DNA of 47,013 nt, taken from the IMG/VR virus record IMGVR_UViG_3300030060_002960, positions 5,819 through 52,831 of that record. One strand, given 5' to 3'. The position numbers and the translations under genes were made by a program. Positions 16,626-25,563 of the stretch are shown here, one piece after another. Positions within the stretch are counted from its first letter, which is position 1. Every line of letters starts with the position of its first letter. Source of the stretch: a virus. Below the pieces are notes generated by a model. That model did no database searches. It was not told the origin of the DNA and saw only the letters and a program-made list of their open reading frames with translations.

Positions 16626-17605
16626 GTAGATACGAAGCATTTTGCAACACGACAACAGATTTACAAGCGATCTGCGATATAGATTCTTACGATCGCAAGA
16701 GAGTACTACCAAACAACGCTTGGGTAGCTTCTAGTACGTCAAACCTATATTTTCTTCATAACTCCGGATTTTGCAGCGTTTTGTACCGAAATGGTAAAGA
16801 TCTTGGAGCTGCTCAAAGCAGTGAACCTAGTAGTAATCAAACATGGCGTTATGTTGCAGCTGATGATCGTTTAGAGTACTTTGAGACATCCAGCAGTGTT
16901 ACTGCATTAGAAGCGTTAAACTTTGAGGAAAGTCAGGATTTCAGCACATTAAAAACGCAAGTGGTTAATGAAAGCGCTGATCTAATTAGATCTTACATAA
17001 ATCGGCCTGTATACCGCAGAAAAAACGCAGACCTACAAGGTGCAAGCTCACGCGAATATGACTTCATTTTGGTGCGAATAAACGCGTTATTAGCCGCTTC
17101 TGATTTGGTCCGTAGATATGATGAAGAAAAAGCAGATGAGATATACTCTAAAGCTATTAGTGTTGATGGCGATGGATTATTAGATCGATTAAAACGCGGT
17201 GACTTTGCACTATGGCACGAAACTACAAATAGATCAGAGGATGGCATCGTTCAGATAGTTTCAATCGATAGCTCGACAACCGGTTATCCCAGAGATATAA
17301 AAATGCATGGTCCGCCAAACGTGGACTACGATGAGATCAGATTAGTGATTTCTACCGGCGGTAATTTTCAACCAAAATCAGCAAGTACTGTGAAATACGA
17401 TGTGCTGGTAAAAGATGACACTGGTTTGGGCATGAGCAAAGTAGTTGACGCTGAGATCATTACTGGCAGTTATCAAACGTGTGCCTATGGATCACAAGTA
17501 ATATGGCAGCCGGGATTATATGTTACAGGAGATGAATTTGCCGTTACGTTTCAATCGTCCGATGTAGCCGTTGGAAGTGTTAAATCTGGGCAAATGTATC
17601 GTTAA
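16622..17605 (+). CDS. Putative head-tail connector / adaptor protein
   Basis: 327 residues. The central helical part (residues about 110-200, including LIRSYINRPVYRRK and FILVRINALLAASDLVRRYD) resembles the helical core of head-tail connector (gp6-like) proteins. The C-terminal third is beta-rich (YDEIRLVISTGG, KYDVLVKDD), unusual for the minimal family and perhaps a separate domain. It starts the tail module and overlaps the tail terminator gene by one base. In the proposed circular genome it follows the capsid, fibre and lysis genes. Confidence 0.5.
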   Translation: MSRYEAFCNTTTDLQAICDIDSYDRKRVLPNNAWVASSTSNLYFLHNSGFCSVLYRNGKDLGAAQSSEPSSNQTWRYVAADDRLEYFETSSSVTALEALNFEESQDFSTLKTQVVNESADLIRSYINRPVYRRKNADLQGASSREYDFILVRINALLAASDLVRRYDEEKADEIYSKAISVDGDGLLDRLKRGDFALWHETTNRSEDGIVQIVSIDSSTTGYPRDIKMHGPPNVDYDEIRLVISTGGNFQPKSASTVKYDVLVKDDTGLGMSKVVDAEIITGSYQTCAYGSQVIWQPGLYVTGDEFAVTFQSSDVAVGSVKSGQMYR

Positions 17606-18039
17606 TGGCTATCACGTTTACCAATCATTTAAATACTAATGTTCTATCTGCATTAGAATCTTTGCTGGTTGCAGAGTTTACACAACAAGTAAGTTATGAT
17701 AGAGACTATGTACAACGCGGGACCAACTGGTTTAACCTAAAACCAATTAGCGACACTATTGAAGAAGAGCAAGCCAATGGCCATACAAGGCTTTACGAGG
17801 TGCTGGTCCAGTATTATAGAATTGTAGGTGGAGAATATAAAAGAGAAACCCACCTTGATACGCTTTCATCTATAATGGAGCGTGCTAAAAGACTAATTAG
17901 AAACAATACTTCACATAGCACATTTTTCTTTAATGGCAAGCTTGATAATATTAATTATGCACCAGATACTGGTGATTTGTCATCCGATGTGCTATTAGTA
18001 GAAGCAACATTCACAGCAAACGTATTTGAGGTTGTATGA
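17605..18039 (+). CDS. Tail terminator / completion protein
   Basis: 144 residues, start coupled to the preceding stop. Helix-strand pattern with RIVGGEYKRETHL, then IMERAKRLIRNN and a C-terminal strand, VEATFTANVFEVV, in the style of tail terminator proteins that cap the tail tube and bind the connector. Its position between the connector and the major tail protein is the usual one for siphoviruses. The call rests on pattern and synteny. Confidence 0.55.
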   Translation: MAITFTNHLNTNVLSALESLLVAEFTQQVSYDRDYVQRGTNWFNLKPISDTIEEEQANGHTRLYEVLVQYYRIVGGEYKRETHLDTLSSIMERAKRLIRNNTSHSTFFFNGKLDNINYAPDTGDLSSDVLLVEATFTANVFEVV

Positions 18040-18203
18040 AGATCAAGAAAAAAGACAAAGTAGAATCTGTGCCAAAATTTAATAGTCACAGTGGTTTTTC
18101 ACGCGAAAACTGGAACAAACTTAACAATGGTAAGGTTGTGGATGTCGATATGATTCCAGAAGTAGCAAAAGATTATGTAGAAGAGGTTAAGAAAGGTAAA
18201 TAA
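18036..18203 (+). CDS. Small basic protein between tail terminator and tail tube
   Basis: 55 residues, ATG at 18036 overlapping the preceding stop (ATGA), TAA at 18201-18203. It starts MKIKKKDKVESVPKF, has an aromatic middle (SGFSRENWNKLNNG) and ends in a charged helix. It resembles no named family I can recall. Tight packing on both sides (4-base overlap, 2-base gap) makes it a real gene. A tail-assembly role is possible. Confidence 0.5.
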   Translation: MKIKKKDKVESVPKFNSHSGFSRENWNKLNNGKVVDVDMIPEVAKDYVEEVKKGK

Positions 18204-18205
18204 TT

Positions 18206-19219
18206 ATGGCTAATAATAACGCAGCACATCAACCCAATGAATTTGGGATAGCAATAATAGCTGAAACAACACTTGGTACTCCGGAAGATAATCCGACACA
18301 ACTTTTCACAGATAGCGTAAGTCTGCCATCATTTGCGCCAGATCAAGATTTATCAGCGAAGTCAGGTAAATTTGTTGCAGACTTCGCAGAAATATATTCT
18401 AGCAATAAAAACACAGCTTCAGAGATTACAGCAACTGGTTTGTATAACGACACAGTTGGAACCTTATTTGAAGGTATTTTACATACTGCAAACTCTAGTG
18501 ATGTTATTACAGTAAGCGATTCGTATACAGCTCCAAATTTATTTCATGGAATGACCACCGCAGCTGCAACTAGAACATATACAATAAAGTTGATTTCTCC
18601 TACATTAACAAATAATAGTGGTTCAACTAGTCCGGGTTGTGTTGAGTTATTTGGTTGTTCAGTAACAGCGCTTTCTGTTTTTGCAGATGCTGGAACTGAT
18701 GGTGGTAGGTTAAAATATAGCGTAACATTTAAAACTGGATATTTACCAAACTTTTTACACTTACCCGGTACAGTTACTGCGCCGTTAACTGCTGGTATGG
18801 CCACGATTCACGACCTTTCATATCGCAAAATTGCTGGAGTAGAAGCACCGGTAATATCTAGTTTTAATTTAAATATAGAAAATCCAGCTGATTACGTTGG
18901 ATACGATCCAAATAATAATAGACCGTATAGCATAAGCCGAAGTGTACCAGAAGGACCAGTATGTACATTAAGCTCTACAGTAAAACTGGATCTTTCTACC
19001 AAAGATTTACTTGGTAATTTTATGAATGCATCAGCACAAACTGGATTAGCAAATCACATGTCAGATCGTAGCGATTTTGATATGTCTCAAGTTAGTAACT
19101 TTGCATTCGACTGCGACAAGGCCATCATTACCGGAATGAGCTTAAATGAACAAGCTGCAATGATGTACGATGTAGAACAAAAGCTTTTATTCGGGACACT
19201 AAAAGTTAGTATTACATGA
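18206..19219 (+). CDS. Major tail (tube) protein
   Basis: 337 residues, beta-rich, with FGIAIIAETTLGTPEDNPTQ at the N-terminus, like tail tube proteins that polymerise into the tail shaft. Its position just before the frameshifting chaperone genes and the tape measure is diagnostic for the major tail protein of siphoviruses. Residues about 95-190 (Ser/Thr/Gly-rich, two Cys) may be an added surface domain. It overlaps the chaperone gene by four bases. The name relies mainly on synteny. Confidence 0.7.
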   Translation: MANNNAAHQPNEFGIAIIAETTLGTPEDNPTQLFTDSVSLPSFAPDQDLSAKSGKFVADFAEIYSSNKNTASEITATGLYNDTVGTLFEGILHTANSSDVITVSDSYTAPNLFHGMTTAAATRTYTIKLISPTLTNNSGSTSPGCVELFGCSVTALSVFADAGTDGGRLKYSVTFKTGYLPNFLHLPGTVTAPLTAGMATIHDLSYRKIAGVEAPVISSFNLNIENPADYVGYDPNNNRPYSISRSVPEGPVCTLSSTVKLDLSTKDLLGNFMNASAQTGLANHMSDRSDFDMSQVSNFAFDCDKAIITGMSLNEQAAMMYDVEQKLLFGTLKVSIT

Positions 19220-19488
19220 AGCTAAAAACCGATCACGGTGACTTTGAGATCCGTGAGCTTACCTTTGCAGATAGGCGCAAAATCCATCGCATGGAAGTTG
19301 CCGCTATTGATCTTAAAACTGGAGAAATGAACAATGATAAATTTTATGATATGCTTGATTATATCATGAATTTTTCATTTACAAATCCAGAGAAACTATT
19401 TGCTGAAATGGATGACAACGTGATAGACGAAATTCTTATCGCAGCATATAATAAATATAAGTCTGGAGTCTCTAAAAAAAAGACTTAA
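19216..19488 (+). CDS. Tail assembly chaperone, short form (gpG-like)
   Basis: 90 residues, ATG overlapping the major tail protein stop. The N-terminal FEIRELTFADRRKIHRME pattern is typical of small tail chaperones. Its last codons are SKKKT and then TAA, with a slippery A_AAA_AAG at 19476-19482. A -1 slip there carries ribosomes into the frame of the next gene, whose ATG overlaps this stop. This reproduces the G/GT arrangement of lambda-like phages, where the short and fused proteins coat the tape measure during tail assembly. Confidence 0.75.
   Translation: MKLKTDHGDFEIRELTFADRRKIHRMEVAAIDLKTGEMNNDKFYDMLDYIMNFSFTNPEKLFAEMDDNVIDEILIAAYNKYKSGVSKKKT
19476..19482 (+). promoter_or_regulatory. 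Programmed -1 ribosomal frameshift site (A_AAA_AAG)
   Basis: Eight A residues (19474-19481) followed by G give the canonical X_XXY_YYZ heptamer in the correct phase of the short chaperone frame, two codons before its stop. Slipping back one base yields KKKDLMHRIGLW and continues into 19488-19871. Both position (between tail tube and tape measure genes) and phase match known tail chaperone frameshifts. Confidence 0.8.
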
Positions 19489-19871
19489 TGCACCGCATAG
19501 GATTGTGGTGTAGTATTAAATCAGCAAAACCAAACGATTTTCAATTTCCGTACACAGCAATAAGTCCAACATTGGGCAAGCCAATAACGTACACTGAAGA
19601 TGAGCTATGGAACGAGATAGATCGCATCATAGCCGAGGATCCTCAAGGTAAGTTTAGCGTTGGACAACAATGTTATTTTAACCTAATTCATTGTGCAAAT
19701 CCCGCGTACTTTTTATCAAACGAGGTTATCATCGCATTAGAAGAATATATGACGATGAAGCGCTTTAATATTCCATTTGCAAACAATATAGATGAAGCTC
19801 CTTACCATCGCTTAGTCATCTTTTCTGGTATTGATGAAGAGTATAATAAGGCGACAAAATTAGATGTCTAA
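19488..19871 (+). CDS. Tail assembly chaperone extension (T part of a GT fusion)
   Basis: 127 residues if started at its own ATG, but most likely made as the C-terminal part of a fused product through the -1 frameshift in the previous gene; fused length would be about 215 residues. It has conserved-looking Cys/Trp/aromatic positions (HRIGLWCSIKSAKPNDFQFP, FNLIHCANPAYF). The 3' end overlaps the tape measure start by eight bases. Partner would be the tape measure protein during tail-length-controlled assembly. Confidence 0.65.
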   Translation: MHRIGLWCSIKSAKPNDFQFPYTAISPTLGKPITYTEDELWNEIDRIIAEDPQGKFSVGQQCYFNLIHCANPAYFLSNEVIIALEEYMTMKRFNIPFANNIDEAPYHRLVIFSGIDEEYNKATKLDV

Positions 19872-22047
19872 ATTTATCATAGAAGTAAGGACCAAAGGTT
19901 TTGGCCAAGCAGAAACAGAGCTAAAACGAGTTGGGGAGCAAACTAGAACTTTTGCTAGAAGGGCAAATAAAAGTGCCGATGCTGGAGCAACATTTAGACG
20001 TGAAGTCAGTCAGTTAAGAAATAATATGTTGCTGTATACGTTTGCAATTGGTGGCGCGATTGCTGGTATGGGTAACTTTATTAAAGCTGCATCAGACGCA
20101 AGAGAACAAGCCAATCAATTTAAAGTAGTGTTTGGTGATTTTGCCGGTGAAGCAGACGCATTCGCTAGTGGTATACAAAATAGTTTTGGTATAGCAAAAT
20201 CCGAAATGGTTGCGTTACTTGCTGGATTGCAAGACACATTTGTACCATTAGGTTTTAGTAGAAAGCAAGCATCAGAATTATCAATGAGTATAGCGCAGCT
20301 ATCTCTAGATGTAGGTTCATTTAAAAATTTAGCTACTGGTGATGTTGCTAATCGATTTACAAGTGCGTTAATTGGTAATCATGAAGCAGTTCGCAGTTTG
20401 GGTATAAGTCTTACAGAAGCAAGAATTAAACAAGAAGCATTAAATATTGGTATTATAAAAGCAAATGAAGAAATGACCCAAGAAGCAAAAATACTAGGTC
20501 GTTTAAGTCTAATGTTTAAAGGTACTAGTGATGCTCAAGGAGACTTGGTAAATACACAAGAGGAGTTTGCAAATAGATTACGCGGTACAACTGGGCAATT
20601 AAAAACATTGCGGGAAGAAATTGGAAACGCATTAATTCCTCTTGGTCATTTTGCTTTAGATATTGTTGATTTTATGTCTAACAGTAGGCGCATGGTTCAA
20701 GTTTTAATTGGCGTTACAGCAGCCTTTACTGCTTACGCAGCTTCTGCAATAAAAGCTGCGATTGCCACTAATACGTTAAGCACAGCTATGCGTAGAAATT
20801 TAATTTTTGGAGCTATGACACTTGGAGTTATTGCGATAGATGTATTCTTAGAAAAAATTGGATTCTTTGGTGAAGAAGCTGAGAAAACCGTTCCGAAAGT
20901 CAAAGATCTTGGTGAGTTAGTTCAAGATTTATCAAATCAAAATTTAGATTTATCGGATGGCGTAAACGAAGCAACGGATAGTATAAAAAAACAAAAAGAA
21001 GCCGCAGAACAACTTGGACAAAGTATACAAAAATCCGAAAACGCTTTATTAATACGATTGGCGTTGATGCATGAAGAAACGGAGTTAGGCAAAGCAAGAG
21101 TTAGAACATTTGTAAATGAAAAAAGAGATTTAACTGATTTAGAAATTTCTCGTTTAAGAGAGATTGACAATATAAATGCGAAAATCGATGCACAAAAAAG
21201 ACAAATAGAAGTCGAACAACAGTTAAATAACATTAGAAAAGAATCTGAAATAATTCAATTACAACTTGATGGAGCTACTGATCTTCAAGTGCAACAAATG
21301 CAAATATTGCAAAACACAGCAATAGATTTAGCTAATGCTATTCCAGAAATTGATTATAAACATGTTATATCTGATATAAAAAACTTTACAACCGCTGAAG
21401 AATTATCAAATTTAGAAATAACTCATTCCGATGCTTTAACAGAACAACTTGCACAAAGTATTCGTGATTTAGCAGCTGATCAATTAGCGTTGGCAATTAT
21501 TATAGATCAAAAAAAACAAAAGCAAATAGCTGATAACCAAGCATCAAGGGACGCTGCTAATGCTGCTTCGCAACAGGCACGTAAAACTAGTATGCTTGCT
21601 GGTAGTATTATTGCAGTGGCTGGAGCATTAAAACAAGCTGGAGATGAATCTATGACGTTTGGGCAAAAAATGTCATTAGCAATGCAGACTATAGGTGGTA
21701 TTTTAATGGCAATTCCGGGCGGACAAATTGGTGGAGCGCTTTTACAAGCTGGATCAATGTTTGTAGGTCATACTGGTGGATTAATAACTAATGGGGGAAT
21801 ACAACGCTTTGCAAATGGTGGTGTGGTCCAAGGTCAAGATAACGTACCCATTATGGCGCAAGCGGGCGAGTTTGTTGTACGTAGAGAAGCGGTACAAAAC
21901 ATTGGTGTACAGAACTTAGCGCAGATGAATCGTACTGGCGATTCGGGTGGTGTAACAGTAAACATCTCCGCACCATTAGTCGATGAAACAGTCATAGATC
22001 ATATTATACCAGCAATTAACAAAGCAACGAATCGGAATCTTGCGTGA
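19864..22047 (+). CDS. Tail tape measure protein
   Basis: 727 residues, the longest gene of the tail block. The N-terminal 80 residues are a basic coiled coil (FGQAETELKRVGEQTRTFAR) followed by hydrophobic segments (LLYTFAIGGAIAGMGNFI). Another hydrophobic stretch lies near 295-325. Long coiled coils occupy about 340-590, and a Gly-rich hydrophobic segment near 600-640 is typical of tape measures (LAMQTIGGILMAIPGGQIGG). The motif GEFVVRREAVQNIGVQNL near the C-terminus recurs in phage tape measures. It is short for this role; by the rule of about 1.5 angstrom per residue the tail would be about 110 nm at most. Confidence 0.85.
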   Translation: MSKFIIEVRTKGFGQAETELKRVGEQTRTFARRANKSADAGATFRREVSQLRNNMLLYTFAIGGAIAGMGNFIKAASDAREQANQFKVVFGDFAGEADAFASGIQNSFGIAKSEMVALLAGLQDTFVPLGFSRKQASELSMSIAQLSLDVGSFKNLATGDVANRFTSALIGNHEAVRSLGISLTEARIKQEALNIGIIKANEEMTQEAKILGRLSLMFKGTSDAQGDLVNTQEEFANRLRGTTGQLKTLREEIGNALIPLGHFALDIVDFMSNSRRMVQVLIGVTAAFTAYAASAIKAAIATNTLSTAMRRNLIFGAMTLGVIAIDVFLEKIGFFGEEAEKTVPKVKDLGELVQDLSNQNLDLSDGVNEATDSIKKQKEAAEQLGQSIQKSENALLIRLALMHEETELGKARVRTFVNEKRDLTDLEISRLREIDNINAKIDAQKRQIEVEQQLNNIRKESEIIQLQLDGATDLQVQQMQILQNTAIDLANAIPEIDYKHVISDIKNFTTAEELSNLEITHSDALTEQLAQSIRDLAADQLALAIIIDQKKQKQIADNQASRDAANAASQQARKTSMLAGSIIAVAGALKQAGDESMTFGQKMSLAMQTIGGILMAIPGGQIGGALLQAGSMFVGHTGGLITNGGIQRFANGGVVQGQDNVPIMAQAGEFVVRREAVQNIGVQNLAQMNRTGDSGGVTVNISAPLVDETVIDHIIPAINKATNRNLA

Positions 22048-24239
22048 GTTTAACATTACCCGCGGTTTATAGCTCTTCATCAAAAGCAGCTAACATTGTT
22101 GAAAATTGGATTATTCAACTATATTATGGAGATGAAAGTAATTTTACTCCCATTGCATCAAACGATACTACTGTAGAAAATATTTTTTATCATGGTGTGG
22201 TTACTAATAGAAATTTAACAATAAGAAGTTCGATTGATTTAAATAACAGCACTGCTAAAACAGGAAATATTTCTATAACATTAGCAAACTTTCAATATAA
22301 AAGTAATGACTTTTCTGCTGAAATTTTTGGTGGTTCTAATAATTATTTAAATCGCACTGTAAAAATATATAGTCAATTAAATGGGGAAGACACGCTTTCA
22401 AATTGCTTACAAGTTTATAATGGTAGATTAGTTGATATATCTCATGACAACAATCAAATAAATTTAATGATTGTAGAAAGATCACCTTGGGATAATATAG
22501 AAATACCACAAACCAAAGCATCGGACACAAATAAATACTTTCCAATATCATATGGTAATTATACTGCTAATAGTACCTCTCAGGATTATAGAGCAAATAT
22601 GACCGTATTTCCTATACCCATAAATGAAATACGTGGTGATGAAGTGTTTGCATTAACTGGTATACATAGTATTTCTAGCACTGCATATCCTCATTACTAT
22701 GATCGCAACTTAGATAGGTTTTTACCAGTATACGTAGATGATTTCTCAAGTTTTGATACTGCTAATGAAAGTTATAAAAACGGTTTTGCAGTACGAGCTT
22801 ATCACAAAATTCCTAAAAAATTTAAAATAAAGCCTGTTGAAGATGTGTCAACAGATAGTTGGACTAACGGTGATAATGCGTTTGACACACCACTAGCCAA
22901 TGAAACAAGCACTAAGAATTCTATTATCATAACAAATAATACTCCAGGAAGTACAGTTACAAAGACTTTTAAAGCCAAGTGGCTAAGACCAGATCATAAA
23001 GTAAACGCGGTTACTATGACGATTTTATATGAATGGATTATTGTAAGACAAAATGCTTCAGATAGTGCTTTGCAAAATTGCACTTTCGTAAATAATACTT
23101 GGTCATTTAATGACACTTTTGACACCACAGATAATTCTAGTAAAAGTGATATAAGCGGATCGACAAATAGCGCCTCTGTTCAAACAGATGCCAGTGCAAG
23201 CATGTTATCGGTTTTTGATAGTTCAAATGGGTGGTCAGATTTAACAGAAATACAGGCACAATGTTTTATCTCTGCTGGTAATGCTGCCACAAGTGGACAA
23301 TGTACATTTACTCCTAGTATAAATGATATAAGAGCATTTGTATCTACCGAAATAGATTTTACCGACAAAGATCAAGGCTATCAGGCATTAAAAGGTATTG
23401 AATATTTATATTGTGGTGGCGATGGTTTAGATAAAAGTTATAATGGTGGTAGCGGTACTGCAACATGTGGATTAGAAGCACACAGAGATTTGTTAGTTCG
23501 CTTCACTGGTTACGATGATACAGATAATAATATTTATAATTGGAATAGTAATTTAGATATTGAAGACGCTAGAATTGATAGTAGTGCATGGAACATACGA
23601 GCTTGGGTATTAGAACCCACTTCATTAAAGAATATTTTAGAAAGAATACAGTACGAATTTAGTTTTATATTTAAGTTTCGTGCCGATGGTTCTGGTTCAT
23701 ATTGGTACATAAAAAATTCATATAGTTCTAATGATGTTGCGGTAATACTAAAGTCAGATGATATAAATAATTTAAACATAGCTACCACACCATTTAGTGA
23801 GTTAATTACAAAAATGGATATAGGATTTGAAAAGCACCCAGCGCAAAGCAGTTATATGAGTAATGTAACAGCTGAAGATTCAACTAACTCAACACGTTCA
23901 AATTTAAATATTGGAGCCAAAGAAAATATCCAACAAGTTAATTTAGATTATAATGTTAATAAAGCGGGTAACTCCGATGTTGGTAGCGGAAATCCAAATG
24001 ATGGTTTTGCAGATTACTACATGAATATTTATGGCGACATCAAAAAAATAATAAGTTGTAATATTATAAATCCAGCAAAAGCATTTATGTTGGAAACAGG
24101 AGATATAATACAATTTTCTAATACGTCAGGTGAAATGCCAATAGAACCATTTGGAGATAACTGGGGAGATTATTACATGATTACAGATTTAAAACGCTCA
24201 TTAGGAAAAGTGAGTATAACAGCACGTGAGGTAGGCTAA
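22044..24239 (+). CDS. Distal tail / baseplate hub-like protein
   Basis: 731 residues, overlapping the tape measure stop by four bases. The N-terminus has a beta-sandwich-like pattern (IIQLYYGDES, LTIRSSIDLNNSTAKTGNIS), resembling distal tail or hub proteins placed right after the tape measure. The middle (residues 270-470) is Ser/Thr/Asn-rich with predicted strands, possibly a carbohydrate-binding insertion. The C-terminal part (NIINPAKAFMLETGDIIQFS, KRSLGKVSITAREVG) resembles the ring-forming hub region of tail-tip proteins. Exact family not assigned. Confidence 0.55.
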   Translation: MSLTLPAVYSSSSKAANIVENWIIQLYYGDESNFTPIASNDTTVENIFYHGVVTNRNLTIRSSIDLNNSTAKTGNISITLANFQYKSNDFSAEIFGGSNNYLNRTVKIYSQLNGEDTLSNCLQVYNGRLVDISHDNNQINLMIVERSPWDNIEIPQTKASDTNKYFPISYGNYTANSTSQDYRANMTVFPIPINEIRGDEVFALTGIHSISSTAYPHYYDRNLDRFLPVYVDDFSSFDTANESYKNGFAVRAYHKIPKKFKIKPVEDVSTDSWTNGDNAFDTPLANETSTKNSIIITNNTPGSTVTKTFKAKWLRPDHKVNAVTMTILYEWIIVRQNASDSALQNCTFVNNTWSFNDTFDTTDNSSKSDISGSTNSASVQTDASASMLSVFDSSNGWSDLTEIQAQCFISAGNAATSGQCTFTPSINDIRAFVSTEIDFTDKDQGYQALKGIEYLYCGGDGLDKSYNGGSGTATCGLEAHRDLLVRFTGYDDTDNNIYNWNSNLDIEDARIDSSAWNIRAWVLEPTSLKNILERIQYEFSFIFKFRADGSGSYWYIKNSYSSNDVAVILKSDDINNLNIATTPFSELITKMDIGFEKHPAQSSYMSNVTAEDSTNSTRSNLNIGAKENIQQVNLDYNVNKAGNSDVGSGNPNDGFADYYMNIYGDIKKIISCNIINPAKAFMLETGDIIQFSNTSGEMPIEPFGDNWGDYYMITDLKRSLGKVSITAREVG

Positions 24240-25315
24240 TGGCAAACAATTTACCTATAGCAAAAGTAAGGTTTTACTGCGATCAAATATCTTATAGAAT
24301 TTCACGAGGTATAGCGGTAAACGGAAACTATGATGTACAGGCAACAAATACAGGAAGTAATCTAGTAGGTATTAAAAGCGGTTTTGGTACTGAGGAAGAT
24401 TTATTTGATATGCGCCCACACAACTTAGTGACGTTTGATACTGCTGCTTCAACCGCATCAAAAAGTGATCATGTGGTTTTAAGTTTAGATATGACCGGTG
24501 AAACTTTATCTAAACGATCCTTTATTGCAATTTTAAACCATAATTTAGCTACAGCAAATGGTAAAATTAGAATATCAGCTAGTGATACTGAAAGTCACAT
24601 TACTAATGATGATTTAACTGGAGCAACTGCAATAAACTGCACAGAAGTAGTAAACGCCGGTGGCGCAGATGGATCATCAAATATGTTTGCGCCGGCATCT
24701 GATGGTAGTACGTTAATAACGTCAGCAGAACACGATTTACGTTATGTTGGTATACAGTTTGAAGGTACATCTGGTCAAACTGGTGTTACTACTGGGGACG
24801 GATCTTTTGGGGGTACAAATCTTACTGTAGGCTGTGTACTTGTGGGAGAGTTTTTCGATGCATCTCCTGTAGATGTAAATTTAACTAGAACCATAGATTT
24901 TGATGGTGTAAATGTTCAAGAAAGCATAGGTGGGCAAAGATTTTCAACTATGTCAAATCACGGTCGTCAAGCATCTAGTACATCAAAATCTCCATTTGTT
25001 ACTACTACTACACAACAACAAGTGTTTGGCGGCCGTATGATTTATGAAATGACCATGTCTCACGTTCCACATGATGAGCTGATGCCAACTCAGTATAATA
25101 CGTATGATCCTACTGGAGATTCGTTTGTTAATGATGTGTGGAATATCACTAATGGTAATCACTTGCCATTTATATTTAGCATTGATAACACGCATACTGG
25201 AAGCAATGCGGAAAGTAGTCATATCTTTGCAAGGTTTGGTCAATCAGATTTAAAAATGCAGCAAGTGGCCAGTAATCGATTTAATTTAAACTTACGTATA
25301 GAAGAAGAGTTTTAA
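24239..25315 (+). CDS. Minor tail / tail-tip protein
   Basis: 358 residues, starting at the preceding stop (TAATG). It is beta-rich with Gly/Ser/Thr loops: an N-terminal IAKVRFYCDQISYRISRG region, then a jelly-roll-like middle (SFIAILNHNLATANGKIRIS). It ends with LRIEEEF. It is the last rightward tail gene before the integrase region and a terminator, so it is probably a distal structure or receptor-contact protein. Function inferred from position and fold style. Confidence 0.5.
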   Translation: MANNLPIAKVRFYCDQISYRISRGIAVNGNYDVQATNTGSNLVGIKSGFGTEEDLFDMRPHNLVTFDTAASTASKSDHVVLSLDMTGETLSKRSFIAILNHNLATANGKIRISASDTESHITNDDLTGATAINCTEVVNAGGADGSSNMFAPASDGSTLITSAEHDLRYVGIQFEGTSGQTGVTTGDGSFGGTNLTVGCVLVGEFFDASPVDVNLTRTIDFDGVNVQESIGGQRFSTMSNHGRQASSTSKSPFVTTTTQQQVFGGRMIYEMTMSHVPHDELMPTQYNTYDPTGDSFVNDVWNITNGNHLPFIFSIDNTHTGSNAESSHIFARFGQSDLKMQQVASNRFNLNLRIEEEF

Positions 25316-25317
25316 TC

Positions 25318-25336
25318 TGTGGAAAACTGTGGAAAA
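25318..25336 (+). repeat. TGTGGAAAA direct repeat pair, left arm
   Basis: Two copies of TGTGGAAAA at 25318-25326 and 25328-25336, ten bases apart and in the same orientation. An identical pair lies at 25511-25529 on the other side of the tRNA-like sequence. Paired, helically phased repeats on both sides of a tRNA-like core match integrase arm-type sites. Confidence 0.6.
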
Positions 25337-25392
25337 TACCATGCATTTTTGTGCTTTTTTGTGCATATTTAGCAAAATTAGCGTATAACAAA

Positions 25393-25416
25393 AAACCCAC
25401 TAAAATCAGTGGGTTT
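25393..25416. terminator. Hairpin terminator after the tail operon
   Basis: AAACCCAC (25393-25400) pairs perfectly with GTGGGTTT (25409-25416) across an eight-base loop. The stem is flanked by A-rich sequence on the left; the T-run on the right is short (TTT within the stem). It lies between the last rightward tail gene and leftward genes, so it may stop transcription from either side. Confidence 0.6.
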
Positions 25417-25437
25417 CTCGTCAGTAAATAACCAGTA

Positions 25438-25507
25438 GCGGAGGAGAGATTTGAACTCCCGACACATGGATTATGATTCCAAGTGTCTACCGAGGGTGGC
25501 ACTCCAT
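25438..25507 (-). other. attP candidate: tRNA-Met(CAT)-like 3' half
   Basis: On the minus strand a canonical T arm (GGGAG-TTCAAAT-CTCTC), variable region GTGTC and an anticodon loop ATCATAA (anticodon CAT) are followed by CTCCGCT, an acceptor 3' strand. The 5' part does not fold: no D stem forms, base pair 27-43 is mismatched, and the acceptor pairs only partly. A tRNA whose 3' half is good and 5' half is degenerate, 500 bp from the integrase, is what attP looks like when a phage integrates into a host tRNA gene and restores its 3' end. A weakly folding but functional phage tRNA is the alternative. No CCA is encoded. Confidence 0.6.
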
Positions 25508-25510
25508 TGC

Positions 25511-25529
25511 TGTGGAAAAATGTGGAAAA
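25511..25529 (+). repeat. TGTGGAAAA direct repeat pair, right arm
   Basis: Copies of TGTGGAAAA at 25511-25519 and 25521-25529, with the same ten-base phasing and orientation as the left pair; pair starts are 193 bp apart. Probably integrase or accessory-factor binding sites of attP (inference). Confidence 0.6.
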
Positions 25530-25563
25530 TTACTGTGTTTGTCTTCTGTTTCGTGGTTAATCA

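Noticed and set aside
25438-25507. Functional phage tRNA gene
   Set aside because: No D stem, mismatch at 27-43 and poor acceptor pairing; the tRNA-derived attP explanation fits better, although it is not excluded.
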